NCBI GenBank assembly: GCA_013821265.1
Contig: JACDHD010000016.1
Location: forward strand, 1-39,968
DNA length: 39,968 bases
Direction: 5' to 3'
Source of the DNA: Parachlamydiaceae bacterium
Lineage (GTDB): Bacteria; Chlamydiota; Chlamydiia; Chlamydiales; Parachlamydiaceae
The notes under the pieces: generated by a model
Database searches by the model: none
What the model was told of the DNA's origin: nothing
The model's input: only the letters and a program-made list of their open reading frames with translations
In this document: positions 17,005-24,112 of the stretch, in pieces
Numbering within the stretch: the first letter of the stretch is position 1
Layout of the letters: each line of letters opens with the position of its first letter
Program-made: the position numbers and the translations under genes

Positions 17005-17438
17005 ACATCGGACCTTTTGCTATATGTTTTCATCTATTGTAGAGGAGAAAATATTAGGGTATAGCAATGATCTTGTAAACACTTAAAAAATTACTGTATA
17101 AATCTTTTAAAACAGCTAATTTCAACAGAACACAAACTAATTAAACAATAAATTACGTTGTTTTATAAATATTTAGACAATTCAGAATTTTATTATAATG
17201 AGAAAAGAATAAAACATAGAAGACAAAATACTTATGTTCTATTTGGAGCCCTCAAACAGCTAAGGCCTCTAACATCGAAAAGTAACTTTAGTTTGTCGGA
17301 ATGGCTGACGATATGGTAGCCAGGCCGTCCCGGCCTGGTAAAAAAAGGACCAGACCGGGACGGTCTGGCTACCTTATAGCGAAAGTATCTGTAGTTACTC
17401 AGGAATTTGCTTAGTGTTTCTGAAGCAAAGATCAATTT
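17005..17438. other. Intergenic region: AT-rich left part, hairpin repeat on the right
   Basis: No gene seen. 17030-17220 is AT-rich and lies upstream of the minus-strand gene starting at 17004, so it may hold its promoter. 17315-17373 is a long hairpin (separate entry). Confidence 0.5.
17315..17373. repeat. GTCCCGG hairpin repeat, minimal form
   Basis: The 25-base arms are ggtagccaggccgtcccggc continuing ctggt (17315-17339) and accagaccgggacggtctgg continuing ctacc (17349-17373), with loop aaaaaaagg. Each arm is itself partly palindromic (ccaggccgtcccggcctgg). Relatives occur inside 18653-18863, 26420-26728 and 28514-28605. Confidence 0.85.
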
Positions 17439-18518
17439 CTAGTCGCTATCTGCTCCGAGAGCAGCTGGAGGAGTCTTTTTCATCTCAAGTTGACGCTTGG
17501 CAAAGAAATATGTGGAATACGTTTGTGCACAAACCGCAAAAAATGCTCCAAGATATGTTAACGAATAGCCGCATATGCTAACAGTACTACCTGTGGATAA
17601 ATCCGCAAGAATCAAGAGCGACAATGCAATTTTGTTGACGCTGTTACCCAATGCAATCATCGCTTGCCTACGCGTATCTGCAATGGCCACATTACATTTG
17701 CCTATTTCATTTCGTATGCTCTCTTTGCTAATCCATACAGTGATATCTTGGACAGAGTGATTAGTAGCTATTCCGTCTTTAATACGTTCAATCACGGGAT
17801 CTAGCTCTTGTCGGCGATCATTACTTGTATTACTGTCTTTGAATTCAGCTTCATACTGAGTTAGCTTACTTTGCAATTGACCCAGAGCTATCTTCTCTAC
17901 TTTTTCAGATGTCACTCCATCATTAGTATGCACACCCGCTTCCAAACGATTTAAGTACTCTTTGGTTTTCATATCAAAAAGTGCTGGGTTGGATATCACT
18001 TTTAAGCAATGCCAGATATTAAATAGCTCACCAACAAGGCGCAGCCCATGACTCGCTAATTTAAGAGTTGGAATCATGCCAACAGCACCTGCGTATAAAC
18101 TGAGATTAATGCCGAAATAAGTGAAGGCGATTTGTGCACCAGTTAATGCCTGTCGAGCATCTACAAAGACTTTAGAAATTGTATGTTGCAGCGATTTTCT
18201 GGAATCTTTTCCCACCCACCAATCAAAAGTATTAGATAGGTCTAGGGTATATAATCTACCCGCTGTCCACATTGACGCCGTTTTAAGTACTCCTACTCCG
18301 GGGTATTGCTTATGGGCAGCAATGAAAAAATCTGCGAGTGTTTCAAAACACGTCGCTGTTGTCAGGAGAATTGAGGTTTCTAGTTTTTTTGAAGCAAACC
18401 AGGTGCGTGCATCTCTAAATTTTTCCACGCCGCGTGACAGCTGTTGACCAGATAGTTGTCGACAACTAGAAAAAGGACTTTCCTGAATTAAGGGACTTAA
18501 TGCCACTGCAAAATTCAT
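17439..18518 (-). CDS. Unrecognised multi-helix membrane protein
   Basis: A 359-residue protein I cannot place. Hydrophobic stretches lie at about 130-160 (AQIAFTYFGINLSLYAGAVG followed by MIPTLK), 165-185, and a strong pair at about 286-335 (NKIALSLLILADLSTGSTVS, then YSLTYLGAFFAVCAQTYSTY). Between them is a charged helical region of about 100 residues. The short Lys/Pro/Ala tail ends in GADSD. There is no Sec signal; the two C-terminal helices form a closely spaced hairpin, as in Inc proteins. GGAAATTAAA precedes the ATG at 18518. Long repeat-rich gaps separate it from both neighbours, so it is probably its own transcript. Confidence 0.65.
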   Translation of the reverse strand: MNFAVALSPLIQESPFSSCRQLSGQQLSRGVEKFRDARTWFASKKLETSILLTTATCFETLADFFIAAHKQYPGVGVLKTASMWTAGRLYTLDLSNTFDWWVGKDSRKSLQHTISKVFVDARQALTGAQIAFTYFGINLSLYAGAVGMIPTLKLASHGLRLVGELFNIWHCLKVISNPALFDMKTKEYLNRLEAGVHTNDGVTSEKVEKIALGQLQSKLTQYEAEFKDSNTSNDRRQELDPVIERIKDGIATNHSVQDITVWISKESIRNEIGKCNVAIADTRRQAMIALGNSVNKIALSLLILADLSTGSTVSICGYSLTYLGAFFAVCAQTYSTYFFAKRQLEMKKTPPAALGADSD

Positions 18519-18652
18519 TTTAATTTCCTATATTATAATTTATCAAAGTATAATTATAAATAATAAAGCAAATTAAATCAAGCGTTTTGTTAACAGTTAT
18601 TATTAATTATATTTAACAACTGTTTATCGAGAGAAATAGGACAGATTAAGAC
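18519..18652. other. AT-rich upstream region
   Basis: Very AT-rich sequence upstream of the minus-strand gene starting at 18518, presumably with its promoter. No gene seen; the remainder of this gap, to 18965, is repeat DNA listed separately. Confidence 0.4.
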
Positions 18653-18863
18653 GATTGCATAAGCCCAAAGAAACCAGGCCTTATCCTCGGCCTAGGATTA
18701 ACCAGGCGGTCCCGTCCTGCAAAAAAAAGAAGGTAGCCAGACCGTCCCGGTCTGGTAAAAATGCATGATACCTGGAAAATGGCAAAACAGCTTTTTGCAG
18801 GGCGGGACGCCTTGGTTACTTTCAGGCCGAGGACGGCCTGGCAAAAGGACGACTTATGCAATC
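18653..18863. mobile_element. GATTGCATAAG-ended element with nested GTCCCGG palindromes
   Basis: The 11-base ends gattgcataag (18653-18663) and cttatgcaatc (18853-18863) are perfect inverted repeats. Inside, ccaggccttatcctcggcct pairs with aggccgaggacggcctgg, ccaggcggtcccgtcctgca pairs with tgcagggcgggacgccttgg, and ccagaccgtcccggtctgg is a central hairpin. The ends match those of the 27940-28109 element, whose core is different. Confidence 0.8.
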
Positions 18864-18933
18864 ATGAGGACAAAATCAATGTGGACACCGCTGCAAAAGA
18901 AGGTCACGGTGACGAATAGCTCACGACAAAAGG

Positions 18934-18986
18934 AGTCCGGAGGGGCAGGCCCCTTTGGCGGGGGTCTAGGGGGCAGAGCCCCCTAG
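18934..18986. repeat. GGGGCTCTGCCCC repeat overlapping a stop codon (minus-strand copy)
   Basis: On the minus strand: agggggctctgccccctaga then cccccgccaaaggggcctgc and ccctccggactcctt. It encodes the terminal G-G-S-A-P and TAG of the 18966-19607 gene, just as the 1798 copy encodes G-S-A-P of the TerC gene. Confidence 0.78.
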
Positions 18987-19607
18987 AAAGTCACTTAGGA
19001 TTTTGAGGGCGCCTGTTAGCAGTCCGACGCTACAGAATAGCAAGGGAGCGAGGCTAGGCGCTTGAAAAAGGATAGAAGTTATCCAGAAGAGATAGCATAA
19101 GCCGTTAATGATCCCTAGGACAGCGGATCTTTTAGTTGCTGTTGAGGCATCTATGTCTTGGTAACGTTGCACATTGTGTTGGACTGTTAGGTAGCAGGCG
19201 TAGAGGAAGAATCCGAAGTCTCCAACAGTTAATAGAGGCGCTAGCGGTCCAAGGGGAAGGAAGCCCATGCGATTGAGGGCTACACCCATTTCGCAAAGAC
19301 CGCATGCTGCAAACAATAAGCCGTGTTGGATATTGTATTGTATGCTGCTCCAACCTTTGGAGCATTGCTCTTTAAACTCTTTGAAAACCGTTTTGATCCG
19401 TTGATTTAGGGGTTGTTGTTTTGTACCGGGATGATCCAGGACAATTTCTTTCAGACCGTAACCAACAAGACAGAGTCCTTGAAGCAAATAAAAATAGGGA
19501 GTCGCATGAAATGTTTTAAATTTTGCAAGATACCCAGGGGGCAGGATAGCTGATTGTGTTTCTATTAAAGAGAGTCCCATGCTGGGGGGTATGCTGATCG
19601 CTGACAT
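18966..19607 (-). CDS. Unrecognised small multi-helix membrane protein
   Basis: A 213-residue protein, not recognised. Hydrophobic segments lie at about 35-52 (TPYFYLLQGLCLVGYGL), 90-112 (HGLLFAACGLCEMGVALNRM), 113-140 and 165-205 (GIINGLCYLFWITSILFQAP, then LAPLLFCSVGLLTGALKIL). There is no cleavable signal. It is the last gene of the lpxC-fabZ-lpxA-fmt strand run, 18 bases after fmt, so it is probably co-transcribed with lipid A genes, although it may simply read through from fmt. Its final GGSAP and stop come from a dispersed repeat, so the ancestral C-terminus may have differed. Confidence 0.65.
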   Translation of the reverse strand: MSAISIPPSMGLSLIETQSAILPPGYLAKFKTFHATPYFYLLQGLCLVGYGLKEIVLDHPGTKQQPLNQRIKTVFKEFKEQCSKGWSSIQYNIQHGLLFAACGLCEMGVALNRMGFLPLGPLAPLLTVGDFGFFLYACYLTVQHNVQRYQDIDASTATKRSAVLGIINGLCYLFWITSILFQAPSLAPLLFCSVGLLTGALKILSDFLGGSAP

Positions 19608-19625
19608 AAATTGAGTATCCTATAA

Positions 19626-20564
19626 TTAAATAAAAACAAGTTGATCGCGGGAAATTCCGCACATAAGTTCTTCAGCAGACATCGTCTTTTTGCCTTCTAG
19701 TTGCAGCTCGAGAATACGCAGCGCATTGCTTCCGCATGCAACAGTTAACCCTTCCTTTCCATAAGAAAGAATGGTACCTGGTTTAGATGACGATGTGCTC
19801 GGAATGAAGTGGCTCCGATAGATTTTTAGGCGTTTATTTTGCCCTCTGACCATCACCTGACACCATGCGCCTGGTTCAGGAGTCACTGCTCGCACCAAAT
19901 TATGCAATTGCTGAGCAGATTTATCCCATTTGATTTCACAATCTTCCAGTTCAATTTTTGGTGAAAGTGTAGCTAATGCATGATCTTGTGGTATACCTGC
20001 AATCTTGCCTGCAGCAAACTCTTGAATGACTTCGTACAAAGCTGTTTTGCCCACTTCACATAGAGCGCGTTCGATTTCTGGAAAGGTGCTATCGGGACCA
20101 ATGGGCACTTCTGCCACTTTGATCATATCGCCCGCATCCATCTTCTTCACCATGTGCATAATCGTGACGCCGGTCTTTGGATCGCCATTGAGGATACTGT
20201 GTTGAATGGGTGCTGCCCCTCGATACTTAGGCAGAAGGCTAGCATGCAAATTGATGCATCCTAGCTTAGGCATATCTAGAAGGTGTTGTTTGATAATTTC
20301 GCCATAAGCAACAACGACAAAAAGATCCGCTTGAAATTGCTCTAAAACGCCTTTAAAGTCATCAGCGGAGACTAACACAGGTTGAAAGATCGGCAATGAA
20401 TGATTTTGAGCAATTACTTTGACTGGTGTGGGCTGAGGAGTCCCCGAACGCCCTTTAGGGCGATCCGGCTTGGTTACTACAGCGACGACAGTGACATTAT
20501 TCTCAATTAAAAACTGTAAGACTTCAGCGGCAAAGGCAGGAGTTCCAAAAAATACAACTTTCAT
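19626..20564 (-). CDS. fmt: Methionyl-tRNA formyltransferase
   Basis: A 312-residue protein of normal family length. The N-terminal Rossmann-like domain carries the 10-formyl-THF-binding and catalytic residues: N105 and H107 in CINLHASLLPKYRGAAPIQ, and D144 in KKMDAGDM. A KPDRPKGR loop near 32-39 is the tRNA-contacting insertion. The C-terminal OB-fold domain includes VTPEPGAWCQV. It formylates Met-tRNAfMet for initiation. I use the ATG at 20564, behind TAAGG; a GTG one codon upstream is less well spaced. It is 18 bases downstream of lpxA, and the lpxC-fabZ-lpxA-fmt order is the chlamydial one. Confidence 0.95.
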   Translation of the reverse strand: MKVVFFGTPAFAAEVLQFLIENNVTVVAVVTKPDRPKGRSGTPQPTPVKVIAQNHSLPIFQPVLVSADDFKGVLEQFQADLFVVVAYGEIIKQHLLDMPKLGCINLHASLLPKYRGAAPIQHSILNGDPKTGVTIMHMVKKMDAGDMIKVAEVPIGPDSTFPEIERALCEVGKTALYEVIQEFAAGKIAGIPQDHALATLSPKIELEDCEIKWDKSAQQLHNLVRAVTPEPGAWCQVMVRGQNKRLKIYRSHFIPSTSSSKPGTILSYGKEGLTVACGSNALRILELQLEGKKTMSAEELMCGISRDQLVFI

Positions 20565-20582
20565 CACGCCTTACTCCAACTT

Positions 20583-21428
20583 CTAATTCTTAGCTTTTAC
20601 GAATATTCCCTCTTCCTCGTCAGCATCTTCATCTGCTGCCTCTTTTTGTAACCCAATCAAACCGCGTTTTGATTCGCGACAGAACTGGATCCAATGCAGC
20701 ACTTCTGGAGTCAACTCAAGCTCTGTTTCAGAACGCGTTAATGCTTCTTCTAAACTTAATCCTGATCTATATAGCAGCTTAAAGGCTTTTGCGAGCTCTT
20801 GCCGTACATGTAGCGAGATTCCACGACGTTTGAGGCCAATGATATTGAGCCCTCCGAATTTGAAGGGAATACCAGCTCCAATTGTGTAAGGAGGCACATC
20901 ATGTGTCACGCGGCTCATTCCACCTACCATCGCATAGCGTCCAATGCGCACAAATTGATGAATCGGTGTTAAACCTCCGATGATTGCATAGTCTTCTACA
21001 ATGACATGACCTGCAAGAGTCGCATTGTTAGCCATGATTACTCCGTTACCCACAGTACAGTTGTGCGCCACATGGCAGTAAGCCATGATGAGGCAGTTGT
21101 CGCCAACTTGAACGACTGTATTTTCTTGGCATGAGGAATTGATCGTGACAAATTCGCGAATTTCGCAATTTTTGCCAATTTTGACGAAGGTCTTTTCGCC
21201 TCTAAATTTAAGATCTTGAGCCTTGGTTCCTATGCTTGCGGATGGGTAGACAACAGTGCCTTCTCCGATAGTGGTGAATCCGTCGATGTAGGCATGCGAT
21301 TTAATCGTAACGCGATCTTCTAGCGTCACATTAGCTTTAATAATTGCATAAGGCTCTATCACAACACCTTCGCCGATTTTGGCTCCTGGCTCGATAATCG
21401 CAGTTGGATGAATTAAGGATTTAGACAT
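20583..21428 (-). CDS. lpxA: UDP-N-acetylglucosamine acyltransferase
   Basis: A 281-residue left-handed beta-helix protein built from hexapeptide repeats (IHPTAIIEPGAKIGEGVVIE onward). The catalytic base is H122 in AYCHVAHNCTVG. Residues 190-281 form the C-terminal helical part. It is the first committed step of lipid A synthesis, 3-O-acylation of UDP-GlcNAc. The start at 21428 (MSKSLIHPTAI) matches the usual N-terminus; an ATG at 21440 lacks a ribosome binding site. The gene is 18 bases after fabZ by this start. The acidic tail (EAADEDADEEEG) is longer than in E. coli LpxA and resembles the acidic tail of chlamydial homologues as I recall them. Confidence 0.95.
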   Translation of the reverse strand: MSKSLIHPTAIIEPGAKIGEGVVIEPYAIIKANVTLEDRVTIKSHAYIDGFTTIGEGTVVYPSASIGTKAQDLKFRGEKTFVKIGKNCEIREFVTINSSCQENTVVQVGDNCLIMAYCHVAHNCTVGNGVIMANNATLAGHVIVEDYAIIGGLTPIHQFVRIGRYAMVGGMSRVTHDVPPYTIGAGIPFKFGGLNIIGLKRRGISLHVRQELAKAFKLLYRSGLSLEEALTRSETELELTPEVLHWIQFCRESKRGLIGLQKEAADEDADEEEGIFVKAKN

Positions 21429-21446
21429 GTGCGTTCCCATTGCAGA

Positions 21447-21908
21447 TTAAATTTGTGTTTTGTCGACAAGTGCAAAGCCGATTTCCGCTTCTGCAACAAT
21501 TTTATCATTGACCGTAGCTTCTACTTTCACGCGGCCCCCTTTCAAGCTAAAGTGGAGTCCCTCAGCTTTCAACATGAGAACGTCTCCAGGATGTACTGGA
21601 GCTCTAAATTTGGCGTTGTTAACATTCAGTAAAACCGCAATTTTTCCGTTGTTGGCTTTCAGGTGAACCATCACGCCACCAGCTTGTGCGAGAGCCTCTA
21701 GGATGAGGACTCCAGGCATGATGGGAGCTCCGGGAAAATGCCCTTGAAAAAACGGCTCATTGATCGTGACATTTTTTTGTCCGATGATGATACCTTTTTC
21801 GAGGTCTAATTCGATAATTTTATCCACCAATAAAAAGGGATAACGGTGAGGTAGAATGCTGACTACCTCATTAATATTTAGATGCTTTTTCGGTGCATTG
21901 TCAGACAT
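21447..21908 (-). CDS. fabZ: 3-hydroxyacyl-[ACP] dehydratase
   Basis: A 153-residue hot-dog-fold protein with LPHRYPFLLVDKI (19-31), catalytic H57 in FQGHFPGAPIMPG and E71 in LILEALAQAGG. It dehydrates 3-hydroxyacyl-ACP in fatty-acid elongation and thus competes with LpxA for the same substrate; the clustering is conserved in many Gram-negative bacteria. It starts 3 bases after the lpxC stop, so translation is probably coupled. Confidence 0.96.
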   Translation of the reverse strand: MSDNAPKKHLNINEVVSILPHRYPFLLVDKIIELDLEKGIIIGQKNVTINEPFFQGHFPGAPIMPGVLILEALAQAGGVMVHLKANNGKIAVLLNVNNAKFRAPVHPGDVLMLKAEGLHFSLKGGRVKVEATVNDKIVAEAEIGFALVDKTQI

Positions 21909-21911
21909 TGG

Positions 21912-22787
21912 CTACGATCCACTGTTGATATGTTTATAGATGGCTTTGGCCATGTGAAAATTGGAACTGTGTCCAGCGCGGACTGCAATAATATGTGCTT
22001 CAAAGGGAATTCCTACAAGGGAAAGGTCTCCAATAACGTCCAGCACTTTGTGGCGAACCATTTCATCAGGAAAGCGCAAGCCTTCACGACTAAAGACGAC
22101 GTTGTCTTGAATCACCACAGCGTTATCCAGACTGCCCCCTTTAATAAGACCGCGATCCATCAACATCGCAACCTCTTTATAAAGGGAAAAGGTGCGACAG
22201 CCAGCGATCTCGTTTTTAAAGGTTTCGCTCGTGATTGTTCCCGTATAAAATTGCGCCTTTAAGATATCGGAATCAGGATAATGCAAGGTATAGGTGATGC
22301 GGTACCCATCATAAGGCAGCGCAACAAGATGAATATCCTTGTCAGACCAGTATAGGGGTTCGCGGATCTTCACGATCGGAGTCGTTGCTTGCTGCTCGAC
22401 AATACCAGCTTCTTCAATCATTTTTACAAAGGCATCGGAGCTTCCATTGCCAATTGGCGGTTCGATGTTGGAAACTTCAATCAGCAAATTGTCGATTTCA
22501 AAGGCGCGCACAGCAGCCAAAACGTGTTCAACAGTATGAATACGCACCTTATCAATGCCGATTGTCGTGCTACGAAGAGTATCGCACACATATTCGATGC
22601 GTGCTGGAATGAGTGGTCGACCAGGCAGGTCTACGCGTTGAAAAACGACGCCATGTCCTTCCGCAGCTGGACAAAAACGCATGTTGACTTTCTCACCCGT
22701 GTGAACTCCGATGCCAGAAAAAGCCACAGCTTTTGCCAGCGTTCGTTGTTTACGACGCGTGGTTGTAAATTGAGAAGATTGCGACAT
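21912..22787 (-). CDS. lpxC: UDP-3-O-acyl-N-acetylglucosamine deacetylase
   Basis: A 291-residue zinc amidase with all key residues: E87 and H88 in RIHTVEHVLAA (E. coli E78/H79), H246 and D250 in VRHKVLDVIGDL (H238/D242) and H273 in AGHSSNFH (H265). It catalyses the committed deacetylation of lipid A synthesis and is the first gene of the operon. I use the ATG at 22787; a TTG at 22796 would add three residues. The upstream gap of about 170 bases to the divergent gene at 22957 should hold both promoters. Confidence 0.96.
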   Translation of the reverse strand: MSQSSQFTTTRRKQRTLAKAVAFSGIGVHTGEKVNMRFCPAAEGHGVVFQRVDLPGRPLIPARIEYVCDTLRSTTIGIDKVRIHTVEHVLAAVRAFEIDNLLIEVSNIEPPIGNGSSDAFVKMIEEAGIVEQQATTPIVKIREPLYWSDKDIHLVALPYDGYRITYTLHYPDSDILKAQFYTGTITSETFKNEIAGCRTFSLYKEVAMLMDRGLIKGGSLDNAVVIQDNVVFSREGLRFPDEMVRHKVLDVIGDLSLVGIPFEAHIIAVRAGHSSNFHMAKAIYKHINSGS

Positions 22788-22899
22788 AATCAACAAGACT
22801 ATAACAACAATTCGATTTTAATCAAGTTCGTTCCATTCCAATCGCTTACATAAAAATTTAATTAATTTCATTGAGTATTATTTTACTTTAACAAATTGA

Positions 22900-22929
22900 T
22901 TGCCTATAAAACAAAAAACCTATTATACT
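22900..22929 (+). promoter_or_regulatory. Candidate promoter of the 22957 gene
   Basis: TTGCCT at 22900-22905 and TATACT at 22924-22929 are separated by 18 bases, ending 27 bases before the ATG at 22957. AGGAGA at 22945-22950 is the ribosome binding site. Confidence 0.45.
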
Positions 22930-22956
22930 GTCACGTTAAAAAACAGGAGAACATCT

Positions 22957-23898
22957 ATGCTACCAACAAGAGATCTTAGTATCTTTTTAAACACTTTCCC
23001 TCAAATCCCCGTCCCAATTATAAGATTTCGTTGTGATCTTACTGGCTGTGTTGCTAACTTATCTTGGCGCGTAGGCAACTTTTGCCTAATACCTTTTCGC
23101 TACCTATGTAATGGCGAAGTAGCAACAATAGCTCTTAATGTAACTACTGAAAGCAGCATGGGAAATTTTAAAAAAACAATCCACCTAGATTATCTTGCCT
23201 TTAGTGCTGATCTTCAAGAAACACAGAAGAGAACACGTAGCCAAAGTCTGGTAAATGGCTGCATCCGCTTACCTTTAGTGGCATTGGCCATTGTGATGTT
23301 CCTTCCAGGAACAGTTTTAGGAATTGTTTTTAAGGGAATCGCTTATTTATTGAGTTCAGATGCGCGCAAACTTCATGAACTCCTTGTGGATGGTCTTGCT
23401 ACGCGAAATCGCGATATTCCTGGATCTACCCTAACCATTGGATCTCCTAAAGAACCTGTACATGCTGATCGAATCCAATCCGAATTAGAGAATGCTTATC
23501 GAAGAGACATTGATCGAATAAAAACCGTGGTGATGCATGTATTCGGTAATCTTAACGAGGACAGGGTCAAGGACAAGGTGATGGACCTGAGCAAGTTTCC
23601 TTTGGTTACAAAAGTCGTTCTTGTCGGTCCACACAAAGAAACGGATATTGATTTCTCCAAGTTAGCTGAAACCTTAAACATCAATCGTTTTGAAATGGGG
23701 AGTACCAAAAATACAAGAAGGGTGAGACAGTATCCTACCACTGTAGAGGGTGCTCAAGCAGATTGCTTACGTGGTGCTAAAAAGCGTTTCTATGTTGTTC
23801 TGACCGACAAGATGCCGCATAGCGTGCAAGATGCTTCTAAGGATCGTAAATTAGATCTTTCTAACGATGACGATTTTGAGCCTGAAACGGATGTCTAA
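22957..23898 (+). CDS. Unrecognised protein with one hydrophobic hairpin
   Basis: A 313-residue protein not matching a family I know. A hydrophobic segment at about 103-130 (IRLPLVALAIVMFLPGTVLG, then IVFKGIAYLL) could be one long or two short helices. The C-terminal half is soluble, with alternating sheet/helix character (IKTVVMHVFGNL, TKVVLVGPHKETDI, KKRFYVVLTDK), and the end is acidic (SNDDDFEPETDV). There is no Sec signal. The ATG at 22957 has an AGGAGA site six bases upstream; an upstream in-frame start at 22900 overlaps the promoter and is rejected. It sits between lpxC and lnt, which are adjacent in C. trachomatis, so it is a lineage-specific insertion. Confidence 0.65.
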   Translation: MLPTRDLSIFLNTFPQIPVPIIRFRCDLTGCVANLSWRVGNFCLIPFRYLCNGEVATIALNVTTESSMGNFKKTIHLDYLAFSADLQETQKRTRSQSLVNGCIRLPLVALAIVMFLPGTVLGIVFKGIAYLLSSDARKLHELLVDGLATRNRDIPGSTLTIGSPKEPVHADRIQSELENAYRRDIDRIKTVVMHVFGNLNEDRVKDKVMDLSKFPLVTKVVLVGPHKETDIDFSKLAETLNINRFEMGSTKNTRRVRQYPTTVEGAQADCLRGAKKRFYVVLTDKMPHSVQDASKDRKLDLSNDDDFEPETDV

Positions 23899-23928
23899 AT
23901 TTGAGTGGGGGTACTTAATTCCAACTTC

Positions 23929-24046
23929 CTATCTCTGCGCCTTTGCGTCTTAGCGTTGAAATATTTTTGTTTAAATGGTGGTTTTAGTAATTGATAGCGT
24001 TCTGAAAAACATTTTCAACGCAAAGACGCAAAGGCGCAGAGATAAG
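23929..24046. repeat. GCGCCTTTGCGTCTT inverted repeat in convergent junction
   Basis: The arms are ctatctctgcgcctttgcgt continuing cttagcgttgaaa (23929-23961) and tttcaacgcaaagacgcaaa continuing ggcgcagagataag (24013-24046): about 33 bases with two mismatches around a 50-base loop. It resembles the CAGAGRCACAGAG elements in style but not in sequence. Confidence 0.85.
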
Positions 24047-24112
24047 CTTACAATCTGCTGACAACCAAAAGAACTTTATTTACCTCTTTTTGTCATTCTT
24101 GTCCCTTATCTC

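Noticed and set aside
22900-22956. Upstream start for the gene at 22957
   Set aside because: The extension would overlap a promoter-like TTGCCT/TATACT pair, and the ATG at 22957 has an ideal AGGAGA site.
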